A stretch of DNA of 38,513 bases from Acidocella aminolytica 101 = DSM 11237 (GCF_900129125.1 NZ_FQVJ01000035.1:1-38513), one strand, 5' to 3'; counted from the stretch's first letter, positions 15,891 to 24,317 are shown. Made by a program: numbers and translations. The notes: generated by a model not told the origin, from the letters alone.

Positions 15891-16691
15891 CTAAGTCATT
15901 AGCGGTTGACTGGAATTAATCGCTTCAACAAACGCGCCAATTTTAAAGTTAGAAAATTCTCCATCAACAAAATCGGCTTTACCAAAAATTTTTCCGTCCG
16001 TCTTACCACGCGCAAGATCCAGGAGCACAACACCAAGCGTCGGCACAACTTTCTCTTGCCAAACAAATAGATATAAATTATCGCGCAACTTAAAATAGTG
16101 GCAAAGATCTGTATCCGCTAAGCCTGCTTCCACTCCTTTAAGACAATGCCATGTATAGAATGTCTCGTTAAGATAAAGATGCTCGTAAACTTCTGTAGGG
16201 CTATAGCGGTAACGCACATGTTTACCCAACAGCTCTTTAGTACGAGGAAAACCAAAGCCATGCCCCCCACCGTCTATCCGTGCATTCCGAAACACCACAG
16301 AAACCGTGGTAAGCGCTAGTCCAGCAGCAGCTCGTTCTTGTAAGACGACAGACGCCTCTTCGCGAGCTGGTAGCTTGCCTTGAAGCTGTAAAGCTCGCCC
16401 AGAAACCATGTCCGCAACCAGTGATACTGCCTGATTGTCCGTAATATAGTCGACAAAATAAACCCCTTCGCACAAAGATGTTACGCGTACATTCGTACGC
16501 AAACCATTAGGCAAGTTGATAATCTGTTGGTTGCCGTCTAAGTCTATATTGGCGTTCCAACTAGAGCCATCTTCAAAAAGAAGCTCTAAAGACTTCCCGG
16601 AAAAATCGTGGCAGGGAGGTAATGTGTTGCTGTCTGTAGCAAAACCCTGCCCCAAATCTCCCACAGATATCCAATTTGCTGCAGCGCTCAT
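15891..16691 (-). CDS. MoaF-like protein (monoamine-regulon type)
   Basis: A 266-residue protein without signal peptide or membrane segments, resembling the MoaF family: an N-terminal lipocalin-like half (LELLFEDGSSW, VRVTSLCEGVYFVDYI) and a C-terminal half (VRYRYSPTEVYEHLYLNETFYTW split at about 177-200, then CHYFKLRDNLYLFVWQEKVVPTLG). MoaF was first described in the monoamine regulon of Klebsiella aerogenes; database labels calling it a molybdenum-cofactor protein derive from the gene name. Its biochemical role is not known. AGGAGG before ATG 16691 is a strong ribosome-binding site. It is divergent from an OruR-type regulator and upstream of the FeaR-like regulator and ALDH, supporting an amine-catabolic context. 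Confidence 0.7.
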   Translation of the reverse strand: MSAAANWISVGDLGQGFATDSNTLPPCHDFSGKSLELLFEDGSSWNANIDLDGNQQIINLPNGLRTNVRVTSLCEGVYFVDYITDNQAVSLVADMVSGRALQLQGKLPAREEASVVLQERAAAGLALTTVSVVFRNARIDGGGHGFGFPRTKELLGKHVRYRYSPTEVYEHLYLNETFYTWHCLKGVEAGLADTDLCHYFKLRDNLYLFVWQEKVVPTLGVVLLDLARGKTDGKIFGKADFVDGEFSNFKIGAFVEAINSSQPLMT

Positions 16692-16768
16692 GCACTTCCC
16701 TCCTTTTAAATCTAATTCTACAGGGGATTAAAATATGCTGATATCCAAAACACGGGAAATAGCGAAAT

Positions 16769-16798
16769 GCGCCGAAGTTGTGATAAAATCCGCCACGG
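16769..16798 (+). promoter_or_regulatory. Conserved regulator site between moaF-like gene and AraC gene
   Basis: A second copy of the 30-bp element at 4731-4760 (22 of 30 bases identical): GCGCC start, central TGATAA, CGCC again 21 bp later. It lies 21 bp upstream of the regulator gene start and 77 bp upstream of the divergent MoaF-like start. Both occurrences sit in a divergent promoter next to a paralogous regulator. Confidence 0.65.
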
Positions 16799-16819
16799 CA
16801 TAGCAAAACGGAGCTCAGC

Positions 16820-17860
16820 ATGGCGAATGGCTTGCAGACTTTCACCCCAGAAATTCGATCACCGTTGATATCTATTTTGCTAAACGGCTTGAGGGGAGAA
16901 GCCATGCGTAGGAGGGCGCGAGAGCGGCTAGGCATCTCCAGCCCCATGCTTGAAGCCCGTCTGTCGGCAGTACCTCTAACCCGTTACGTCGCGCTATTCG
17001 AGGAACTTGCGATCTATCACAGAGATCCGTTACTAGGTGCACACCTCGGTATGTCACAGACTGCCGCAGATGCATTGGGGCCACTTGGTTTTCTCCTCCT
17101 GGCAATGCCAACAATGGGTCAAGGTCTTGAAGCTGTAGCCAGATACATAAGCACATGGCAAACAGGAACAACTGTCGTGCTAAACCACTCCCGGGACGAA
17201 GCCTTCTGGAGTTACCGTATTGACGATTCAAAAATCTGGCCACGACAGCAGGACTCTGAATATACTTTAGCGGTAATGTGCTCCGCGATGCGCAGCCGTC
17301 TAAATCCTGGTTGGCGTCCTCTAGAAGTGCATTTTGAGCACGAAAAGCCTGCCTCTGCCTCAGCCCTTCGCTCGCTGTTCCAGGCGCCGATTCGGTTCAG
17401 CCAACCCGTTAACCAGTTCGTACTCGACCCCACAGAGCTGGATCTACCATATCAAACTCCGTTTGCTTGCTTTATTCCTTATGTTGAAGAGTATTTGCGC
17501 GCATTAATTCCCCAGCACACCGTAGCGCCGGACATTGTTTCTCAAGTTCATAATGCTGTCCGGGGGGCAATGAGTCATCGTGAAATATCTCTCGACTGGG
17601 TTTCACAGACACTTCAAATATCACCACGCACCCTACAGCGCCAACTTGCGACTAACGGAACCAATCTTCGAAAAATTATCCAGGAAGTACGAGAGAATGA
17701 GGCCGCGGCTTTGCTCCAGACAGGCCAGCGCCGTAGAACAGACATCGCTCATGCGCTCGGCTATTCGGATCACACTGCTCTCTGGCGAGCATCTCGCTCA
17801 TGGAGTAACCGCTCCCCTAAAACTAACTCCAAGAGCTCAACTGAATTGAAAAAATGTTGA
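16820..17860 (+). CDS. AraC-family regulator, OruR/ArgR-like (paralogue)
   Basis: A 346-residue protein aligned end to end with the regulator at 4793-5836: PLTRYVALFEELA, DPLLGAHLGMS, LGPLGFLLLAMP, WSYRIDDSKIWPRQQDSEYT, EVHFEHEKPAS, then the first HTH (LQISPRTLQRQLATNGTN) and second HTH (IAHALGYSDHTALWRASRSW). After that helix the usual aromatic/YR ending is replaced by a Ser/Lys-rich tail, SPKTNSKSSTELKKC, so the extreme C-terminus is atypical. GGAG 7 nt upstream supports ATG 16820. It probably controls the divergent MoaF-like gene and perhaps the whole amine module through the element at 16769-16798. Confidence 0.86.
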   Translation: MANGLQTFTPEIRSPLISILLNGLRGEAMRRRARERLGISSPMLEARLSAVPLTRYVALFEELAIYHRDPLLGAHLGMSQTAADALGPLGFLLLAMPTMGQGLEAVARYISTWQTGTTVVLNHSRDEAFWSYRIDDSKIWPRQQDSEYTLAVMCSAMRSRLNPGWRPLEVHFEHEKPASASALRSLFQAPIRFSQPVNQFVLDPTELDLPYQTPFACFIPYVEEYLRALIPQHTVAPDIVSQVHNAVRGAMSHREISLDWVSQTLQISPRTLQRQLATNGTNLRKIIQEVRENEAAALLQTGQRRRTDIAHALGYSDHTALWRASRSWSNRSPKTNSKSSTELKKC

Positions 17861-17865
17861 TTTCA

Positions 17866-18450
17866 CTGAGAATCCCCATAAAATGCCGAAAGTTTTTTTG
17901 TGCAGATCATTGCCCACTCAGCTTCTACCTTATCGAAGCCGCGTACGAGGTATGGCCAGAGCCTCTGGCTTGTTTGATCTGTCCGAAGACCGTTTCTACG
18001 GTATATTTGTAGATCCGGTAGCGGCATTGCTGGGCGCCCCTTCGGAGTCTGACGCGTACGACCTGAACCAGCTTGCCGACTTTTTCCGCCACCCCGCTTA
18101 CTTGCTCGTCCCACCAGCAGATAGCCGCATACTGCACACGCTTTGAGACCCTCGAGATTAGCTTCTGAATAGAAGTTATTATCGGCGGGGACGGACCTCG
18201 TTAGGCATTTCGCCGGTATTGACTCCAACCGTATCGAGAAGGACCCGCAGGGCATCCTCATCGGAACCATTGTGGCTAACGGATGCACCACGATGATCTG
18301 GGCGCCAACATCGACTGCGGCCTACACATTATACGCCTGGATGACGCCATCGCGCGCTTTCATGATCCGGCTTTGCGGATCGATGAAGGCTTTCAATGGA
18401 CTTATCAAATATCGCGGCTGAAAGCTCGATTCGATTTAGCTTTAGGTGCT
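17866..18450 (-). mobile_element. IS1182-family transposase remnant
   Basis: Minus-strand translation in shifting frames gives pieces in the right order of an IS1182-type DDE transposase: DPQSRIMKARDGVIQAYNV followed by a stop, AAVDVGAQIIVVH, SHNGSDEDALRVLLDTV, ADNNFYSEANLE, TVETVFGQIKQARG, then LLRGFDKVEAEWAMICT-like residues. Several frameshifts and stops make it inactive. The N-terminal third is gone or unrecognisable. The outer borders are approximate. Confidence 0.75.
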
Positions 18451-18619
18451 TCACAACGCGTGCGGAATTCGAATTTGTCTTTTCTGAAACTCAACTGATG
18501 ATCGAAGACCTGAAGACGACGCTTATCCGATCACCGTGGGACAGATTATGTGATCCCGCTTCCCGTAATGTTTCTGATTGCAAGCAATACAGGAGTTACC
18601 GCACATTAGGTATGAACGG

Positions 18620-18775
18620 CAACAGTTAGGAAGTTGCGCTTCTCGTCCTTCAATACCTTTAACAAAGTGCCGATGTAGGCAGCACGGTCTCCTCCAGATC
18701 CACAGTAGTGCCTAGGTTAGCGCAGTGGAGGGCGCCGCTTAACTCAACCATCAGATATTCGACAGCCCGGCCGAT
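18620..18775 (-). pseudogene. ArdC-type antirestriction protein fragment
   Basis: Minus-strand reading gives VEYLMVELSGALHCANLG and, after one frameshift, AAYIGTLLKVLKDEKRNF. Together these match the C-terminal part of ArdC/DUF1738 zincin-like antirestriction proteins (pattern ELVAELGAAFLCADLG ... AAYIASWLKVLK). ArdC is typical of conjugative plasmids. The metal-binding HETxH region is not found. From 18776 to 18970 I see nothing further that I can name. Confidence 0.6.
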
Positions 18776-18970
18776 TCAAATAGCACTTGCGACCGGATTC
18801 CATGTTGCGCCCCCACGAAGTCCCGATATCGTCCACTGGCCGGAATAGCTTCGTCATGTCAATTTTCAACCGCCCCCAGCCTCATTAGAACGCCGCGGCC
18901 TCATCATGCCCATCACCGCCCGCGTCGCTGTGTTTGATCCCTCCTCCCGGACACTCGCTCGGCCCGAAGG

Positions 18971-19861
18971 CTAAGTTCGCGCCAAAATTCCATATTGCTC
19001 GCGCGGCTCGCCGCTTGGCGGCGGGTAAGGTTGGCAAAATTTCGCCAAATCCGCGCCGATACGTGCCACCCGCCCCAACGCCTTACCATGACGCCGGAGC
19101 TGCGCCGTCAAAGCAGACGACTTCTCCTCAAATACCTGCGCAATCCGGCGGCTCAACATTCTTTCCCGCAGCATCGAAGCCTGCTTCAGGCCGCCTGCGC
19201 GGGCTTCCGAGGCTTGGTGAACCGTCTGCACTGCCTGCTCAGTTCCACGCCGCAACCCGGCCGTACAGTCTATCAGCGCCAACGCCGCCTGCTTCTCCGA
19301 TACTTCTACAAAATTCGGCAAGATATTGTTCAGCACATCACTACGGCCAATCTCACGCCGGTCGCCTAGCGGCCGCCGGGCGATGATCTCGGCGCTCTCC
19401 GCCCCTTCCGACGTCACGATAAAGCTCTGCTCACGGTGCCAGCTACCCGTTGTATAAGCCCCAAACGCAGAGATCAGCTTCGTGCCAGTTGGCATGGCAT
19501 GGATATGCTCGGTAACTGTGCTCCTTTGCGCGGTATTGGTGGTCAACACTTCGCCATAGGCCAACTGAACTCTACCATTTGGCTCGCCTTGCAAGCTCTC
19601 CCACGCCACTAGCCTTCCCCTGCCCGTGGAGGTCTTCAAGGTCCGCCCAGCATCATCAATGGCGGCGATCTCCAGCGCCGTGCCGTTGCACCCGATATTC
19701 TCGACCGTGCCGGTCTCTACGAACTTCGCATTCGTGCACCTGAACAGACGTACGCGATTATTCACGGCTAGCGCCAATTCATAGTCCCACTCCCCCGCGC
19801 CATCGGTGGCCCTGAGTGTCATAACGCCTGACACGATATCTCCCCTATCCCGGAGCTGCTG
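18971..19861 (-). pseudogene. MobF-type conjugative relaxase/helicase, C-terminal fragment
   Basis: An open frame of about 290 residues without its N-terminal relaxase and helicase motifs. The readable part matches the C-terminal region of TraA/TrwC-like relaxases of alphaproteobacterial plasmids: AVNNRVRLFRCTNAKF, GCNGTALEIAAIDDAGRTL, GRVQLAYGEVLTTNTAQ, STVTEHIHAMPTGTK, FIVTSEGAESAEIIARRPLG, followed by a Lys/Arg/Ala-rich tail. The frame continues upstream of a GTG at 19834 to a TGA near 19862, so no proper start exists. It is a leftover of a mobilisable plasmid. From 19862 to 20046 no gene is seen. Confidence 0.65.
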
Positions 19862-20046
19862 TCAGATAGCCAAGCTGAAGTCATGCGCTTGAAACTTGCT
19901 CGGCGCGCTCGCTGATATGGAAAATTCCGGTCCGTCCCAGTTTGCTTCAAGCCGCTACTGCCAAAGCCGGGCAACATATTGCACCGCCTCCTCATACGCG
20001 CACGGCACGATTTTGAGGGCATCGTTTTCATCTTTATGGCGTGTCG

Positions 20047-20083
20047 TGTTGATTTACACTTAGAACCTCAGCGCAAATCAACA
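20047..20083 (-). repeat. Likely IS21-family terminal inverted repeat
   Basis: TGTTGATTT (20047-20055) and AAATCAACA (20075-20083) are perfect mirror images 19 bp apart, in the position expected for an IS21 end, about 100 bp beyond the istB stop. The outermost TG fits an IS21 terminus. Confidence 0.5.
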
Positions 20084-20182
20084 ACTCGGCCATTTGGCGG
20101 CGCAAAAGCCGGTCACACAGTTTGCGCGTGGGAGAGACCTACTCGGGCTACTCCCCTCACGCCCCCACGCGCGGTGATTTTT

Positions 20183-20345
20183 TCAGGGTGTCCGACTGGC
20201 CTTGCGCGCCCGGATTTGGGCAAGGCGGTAGCTATCGCCATTCATTTCCAAAATCGAGACGCGGTGGGTCAGGCGGTCGAGTAAGGCACCCGTGAGACAT
20301 TCGGATCCGAAGGTTTCGGTCCACATAGCAAACGGAAGGCAAACT
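20183..20345 (-). mobile_element. IS21-family istB C-terminal remnant
   Basis: Minus-strand translation ending at 20183 reads MWTETFGSECLTGALLDRL, then THRVSILEMNGDSYRLAQIR and ARKASRTP before a stop. This is the C-terminal end of IstB, the ATP-binding helper of IS21 transposition (usual form FDEWTEVFGSERLTGALLDRL). The rest of istB and istA are absent. Together with the inverted repeat at 20047-20083 it marks one end of an old IS21 copy. Confidence 0.75.
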
Positions 20346-20385
20346 GAATGCCGGAGAGCGGTGCCCGATCATCCGGCTATTCAGA

Positions 20386-21609
20386 CTATTTCGCGAAGCG
20401 CGGCGCGGTCTCTTTCAGGAATAGAACGATGACGAAGCCAAGAACTAACCCTCCCATCGCCAGATCCAGAATATGCGGGAGGCCATAGGTTTGGGCGATC
20501 CAGCCACCAAGGGCGGGTGCCACGCCGCCGCCAAAAATCTCACCTGAGCCGGATACGAACCCAATAGCCGTGGCGGTGGAAGCAGCGCTCACGCCCTCGG
20601 TTGCCAGCGGGCCGGTGAACAACCCCAGCAATCCTAGGCAGAAAAAGCCGATTAGGAACAGCAAAGCGAACAGCAGGGCCGGGTTGGCACCGGTATGCAT
20701 GAAGGCATAAAGTAGCGGAATAGCGAACAGAAAGGAAAGGATTGCCACGGTCCGGCGGCCGATCAGGTCGGAAAGGCCGGGAATCCCGAACTCACCGAAG
20801 AAGCCGCCAAACCCGACAGCCGACATGATGAAGCCCATAGTCTGCGGGGAGATCTTCAGATACTCCATGAGGTAGCTCGGCATCATCGCGCCGATCACGA
20901 AAATGCAGCACATGGCAGACAAGATCCCCGCCACGGAGAGCAGCACATTGCGGCTGCGCAGCACCTCGCCCCAGCGCACATGCTGCACGGGCTGATCATA
21001 CGGAATCTCAGACTGTTTGGAGGGTTCACGGACTACCAGCCAGATCAGCCCCGCCAGAATGAAGCCAGGGATCGAGACGATAAGGAATACATAACGCCAG
21101 GACGGCACAACGGCGAGCAACTGGGTGGCGATAATCGGACCCAGCCCTAACCCCAACAGCGCGAACAGGCTGAGCTGAAACCCTTGGTTCAGACCACGAC
21201 GGGAGGGTTTGGAGGCTTCGGCCGTGCTGGCGACGCTTGCAGGCAGGAAGGCGCCCTCGGTCACACCCATCACTAGGCGAATGGTCAGCAACATTCCAAA
21301 GCTGGCGGCCGTGCCGGTAAGACCTGCCAGCAGGGAGAACAGCAAAATGGCCGGAATGAGCACCCGGCGGCGCCCCACCTTGTCGGAAATGGTGCCTACG
21401 CACATGGCGGCGACGCCCCAACCGATCCCGAGAATGCCCGCCAAGGCACCGAGTTGGCTAAAATTCAGCCCGAGATCCTTCATGATGAAGGGGAATAGCG
21501 GCGTAATGATCCAGCGATCGATGCCCACCAGACCGAAACCTAGGCTCAGCAGCAGCACCGCTTTCCATTCATAGGATACACTCCAGTTTTCGACCTGGCC
21601 GATTTTCAT
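20386..21609 (-). CDS. MFS transporter, probable gallate/aromatic acid importer
   Basis: A 407-residue major facilitator with 12 predicted membrane helices; motif A appears after helix 2 (GTISDKVGRRRVLIPA) and a related sequence, GLSDLIGRRTVA, at the start of the second half. RLVMGVTEGAFLPASVAS in helix 4 resembles the anion:cation symporter group that imports organic acids. It lies 77 bp downstream of the gallate dioxygenase gene on the same strand, with AAAGGGA before ATG 21609, so it probably shares its transcript. Uptake of gallate or a related hydroxybenzoate is inferred from context, as for GalT of Pseudomonas putida; sequence alone does not fix the substrate. Confidence 0.82.
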   Translation of the reverse strand: MKIGQVENWSVSYEWKAVLLLSLGFGLVGIDRWIITPLFPFIMKDLGLNFSQLGALAGILGIGWGVAAMCVGTISDKVGRRRVLIPAILLFSLLAGLTGTAASFGMLLTIRLVMGVTEGAFLPASVASTAEASKPSRRGLNQGFQLSLFALLGLGLGPIIATQLLAVVPSWRYVFLIVSIPGFILAGLIWLVVREPSKQSEIPYDQPVQHVRWGEVLRSRNVLLSVAGILSAMCCIFVIGAMMPSYLMEYLKISPQTMGFIMSAVGFGGFFGEFGIPGLSDLIGRRTVAILSFLFAIPLLYAFMHTGANPALLFALLFLIGFFCLGLLGLFTGPLATEGVSAASTATAIGFVSGSGEIFGGGVAPALGGWIAQTYGLPHILDLAMGGLVLGFVIVLFLKETAPRFAK

Positions 21610-21686
21610 TGTCTTCCCTTTGCAAAGCTTATGTTTTTAGGTTTTTGACGCCAGAGGGCTGGTTCCCCGCAGCGCGGAACGGCGGC

Positions 21687-22943
21687 TTATTTGGTGCCGA
21701 CTGAATAAAGAACCGGCGCATTGCGAGTTTTCAGGAATTCTTCCAGCGACAGATCCTTCATTGCTGCGTAGATATGCAAGTTGGAAACCCCGACCACGGC
21801 GCCCAGCTTTTCCAACATGAAGAAGATCACGCCATAATGAATCATACCGCGCCAATCACGCGATTTAATTAATACCTGCTCCTCTGGTGTAAGGTCGGAA
21901 GCTGCTAGCATACTGTCCTCATCCGCCAGGAAGGCTTCGCGGAAATCCTGCTTCACAAGCTCATGTAGAAACTTGTTCAAGCGGTAACCCTTGGCGCTAC
22001 GTTCCAGCGTATAGGGATAAGTGCCTTCAAGTTTTTCAGCGCCAGCAAGCTGCTCGTTCATGAAGGCACGGTGGCGTTCCATCGCGGCTGCATTGGGGAC
22101 ATCTGCCGTGGTTTCATAAATGGCGGTGGCGATACCAGTCATTGACGGCAAATAGTAACTGCGATTACGCACCAGTACACGGCTTGGCATGGCACCGCGC
22201 ATGACTAGCCACATGATGATCTCCGCGCCTTCCATGCCGCCCATCGCCGCATAATCGGCTAGGGTCAGACGCGTGAGGGCCTCCGGATCGTTCTCCAGAA
22301 GGTCCATAAATTTGGCGTCCCACTCGACATTATTGAACCCGCACCGCTCGCCATGCACCTGGTGCGATAAGCCGCCTGTCGCGAAGATAACGACGTTCAG
22401 ATCCTCCGGGTAGCTCTCAACCGCTCGGCGCAGCGCTTGGCCAAGCTTGTAGCAACGCCTGGCGGTGGGCACCGGGAATTGCAGAACGCCCACCTGCAGT
22501 GGCACGATCTGCATGGGCCAGCCCTGCTCGTCATGCGGCACCAGCACGGAGACAGGAGAGAAACAACCATGGTCCAATGGCTTGTCACGAAACACGGAAA
22601 TATCGAACTCGTCCGCTGAGAGCGAGGTGGCGATGTGGCGAGAAAGCCCGGCATGTCCACCGATAGGTGGCAGATCACGCTTGCCGCCGCCTTCATCGGC
22701 AACCTCGTAACTGTCATCCACGCCCAGCACGAAGGGAGAATAATGGTCGAAAAAAAACGAGGTAATGTGATCGTTATAGATCACCACGGCCACATCCGGC
22801 TTCGTCTCCTGGAGCCAGAGGCTAAGCGGCTTATAAGCCTCGAAGATCGGCACCCAGCTCGGATCCTGCTGCTTATGCGTGTCCAGCGCAAAACCGATGG
22901 TCGGCGTGTGAGAGGTGGCGATCGCGCCAATGATACGAGCCAA
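21687..22943 (-). CDS. galA: Gallate dioxygenase (LigAB-type fused extradiol enzyme)
   Basis: A 418-residue protein combining a LigB-like catalytic domain (1-~285) and a LigA-like C-terminal domain (~300-405), the fused architecture of gallate dioxygenase. Iron ligands and base are visible: H12 (ATSHTPT), H59 (YNDHITSFFF), acid near E238 (GGMEGAE), base H194 (GGLSHQVHGERCGFNN). DEGGGKRDLP, DFDISV-like and LQVGVLQFPVPTARRCYKLG segments match GalA closely. It cleaves gallate at C4-C5 to 4-oxalomesaconate. Translation most likely begins at TTG 22943, preceded 7 nt upstream by AGGAG; the open frame to 22973 lacks such a site. Protocatechuate 4,5-dioxygenase is the alternative, but its subunits are normally separate. 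Confidence 0.9.
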   Translation of the reverse strand: MARIIGAIATSHTPTIGFALDTHKQQDPSWVPIFEAYKPLSLWLQETKPDVAVVIYNDHITSFFFDHYSPFVLGVDDSYEVADEGGGKRDLPPIGGHAGLSRHIATSLSADEFDISVFRDKPLDHGCFSPVSVLVPHDEQGWPMQIVPLQVGVLQFPVPTARRCYKLGQALRRAVESYPEDLNVVIFATGGLSHQVHGERCGFNNVEWDAKFMDLLENDPEALTRLTLADYAAMGGMEGAEIIMWLVMRGAMPSRVLVRNRSYYLPSMTGIATAIYETTADVPNAAAMERHRAFMNEQLAGAEKLEGTYPYTLERSAKGYRLNKFLHELVKQDFREAFLADEDSMLAASDLTPEEQVLIKSRDWRGMIHYGVIFFMLEKLGAVVGVSNLHIYAAMKDLSLEEFLKTRNAPVLYSVGTK

Positions 22944-22971
22944 GTGACATCTCCTGTACCGGGCCCAGCGC

Positions 22972-22990
22972 ATGGAAATATCATTTTCAT
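22972..22990. promoter_or_regulatory. Possible LysR-type binding site
   Basis: ATGGAAATATCATTTTCAT is an inverted repeat (arms ATGGAAA / TTTTCAT, 6 of 7 matched) in the 150-bp divergent gap between the dioxygenase and the LysR gene, 29 bp from the dioxygenase start. A TATAAT at 23069-23074 may be the -10 element of the LysR gene. Confidence 0.35.
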
Positions 22991-23093
22991 GGCTGAACGG
23001 CGATTATTCTTTGCTGTTTGCCTTCTATAGCTTTGTGCAAAGCAAGCCAGACGAAAATTTGATCCTGATATAATTTTTAGCTATTTAACATCT

Positions 23094-24317
23094 ATGCTCC
23101 AGGGCCATGACCTTAATCTCCGGCACTTATTTGCCGCGATCACTATTGCACGTCTTGGCAATATGAGCCGCGCGGTGGAAAGCATCCATATATCCCAACC
23201 CGCTCTCACCCATGCCATCGGCAAGCTTGAAACACAGCTTGGCGAAAAAATTTTTGAACGGCGTAACCACGGCGTGGAAACCACGAGGGCTGGCAAGCTA
23301 TTCCTGGCGCACGCTCAGGACGGACTGGAACGCCTTGCCGCCGCGGCCCAGCAACTGCGGCAAAGCGGAAAGATGAAGCCACTGGCCGCGCCAGAATTGC
23401 ATATTACCAGTACACAGCTCCGTGCATTTCTCGCGGTGCTACGCACGGGCGGCTATACGTCCGCTGCCAAGGCGTTGATGTTTTCCCAACCTTCCATCTA
23501 TCGCGCGGTACGAGAGCTGCAAGCCTTTCTCGGTGTGGCTCTGTTTGAAGCTTCAGGCAAGCTCATGCGTGCCACAGAACCGGTTCAGCAGTTCGGCGCT
23601 CAGGTTCAGCTTGCCTTAGCCAGCATCCAGTCCGGAATTGATGAACTGACTGCACTTCACGAGCCAGGTTTCGGGCGCATCCAGGTTGGCTCCCTACCGC
23701 TTGCGCGCTCAGCGTTGCTGCCCGGCTTACTGGCAAACTTCTCCAGTATCTACCCCAAGGTTTCCATCACCGTGGCAGAAGGGCAATATAGCGAACTGAT
23801 CGGCGGGTTACGCAACGGTACAATCGACATGATGTTCGGGGCGCTACGCGCGGATTTTGACCTGCAAGATCTTGAGCAGCACACCTTGTTCATCGACGAG
23901 CTTTGCGTGGTGTGCCGTACGGGCCACCCTTTAGTGAAAGCCGTGCCTTCCCCTTCGGCTCTCGCCAATTATCCGTGGATCGTCGCCGCTGAACACTCCC
24001 CGACCCAGGCCATCTGGACCACGTTCATGAAAAAAAGCGGTGTCGGTCTGCCCCCTCAGCAAGTGCAATGCGGATCCATTTTGTTGGCACGGGAGTTGAT
24101 CCGCAATGGAGATTGGCTGGCCTTGATGTCGCCGCACCAATTCCAGCTTGAAGAGGAATACGGCATACTGGCCCGGCTTGATATGAAAGTGCATGGTTCC
24201 AGCCGTCCTATCGGCGTAACCTTACGCAAAAGCTGGCGACCAACCTCGGTTCAGAAAAATTTCCTGAGTATGGCTGAGGAGATGGCGCAGTCTCTATCTG
24301 CCGGGCACCTACCGTGA
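23094..24317 (+). CDS. LysR-family regulator with two N-terminal winged-helix domains
   Basis: At 407 residues this is about 100 longer than a usual LysR protein. Residues 7-66 are a normal LysR HTH (LRHLFAAITIARLGNMSRAV, SQPALTHAIGKLE). Residues 107-166 are a second, complete one (LRAFLAVLRTGGYTSAAKAL, SQPSIYRAVRELQ, LGVALFE). A periplasmic-binding-type effector domain follows from about 195 (GRIQVGSLPLARSALLPGLL, PWIVAAEHSPT). The frame is continuous, so the duplication is within one gene. It is divergent from the gallate dioxygenase gene and probably activates the gallate genes on both sides, with gallate or a pathway acid as ligand (inference). Confidence 0.88.
   Translation: MLQGHDLNLRHLFAAITIARLGNMSRAVESIHISQPALTHAIGKLETQLGEKIFERRNHGVETTRAGKLFLAHAQDGLERLAAAAQQLRQSGKMKPLAAPELHITSTQLRAFLAVLRTGGYTSAAKALMFSQPSIYRAVRELQAFLGVALFEASGKLMRATEPVQQFGAQVQLALASIQSGIDELTALHEPGFGRIQVGSLPLARSALLPGLLANFSSIYPKVSITVAEGQYSELIGGLRNGTIDMMFGALRADFDLQDLEQHTLFIDELCVVCRTGHPLVKAVPSPSALANYPWIVAAEHSPTQAIWTTFMKKSGVGLPPQQVQCGSILLARELIRNGDWLALMSPHQFQLEEEYGILARLDMKVHGSSRPIGVTLRKSWRPTSVQKNFLSMAEEMAQSLSAGHLP

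Noticed and set aside
15891-16691. Molybdenum cofactor biosynthesis enzyme
   Set aside because: The label comes from the shared symbol moa; the family was defined in the monoamine regulon and no cofactor genes are nearby.
18934-19386. 150-codon plus-strand open frame
   Set aside because: Pro/Ala/Ser-rich shadow of the relaxase remnant on the other strand.
21618-21627. Palindrome CTTTGCAAAG before the MFS gene, similar to CTTTG-TG-CAAAG at 23031-23042
   Set aside because: Spacing differs by two bases between the copies and the first overlaps the ribosome-binding site; not convincing as a shared operator.
21687-22943. Protocatechuate 4,5-dioxygenase as the name for the extradiol enzyme
   Set aside because: The LigA-like and LigB-like domains are fused in one chain and the neighbours are gallate genes without LigC or LigI; gallate dioxygenase fits better.
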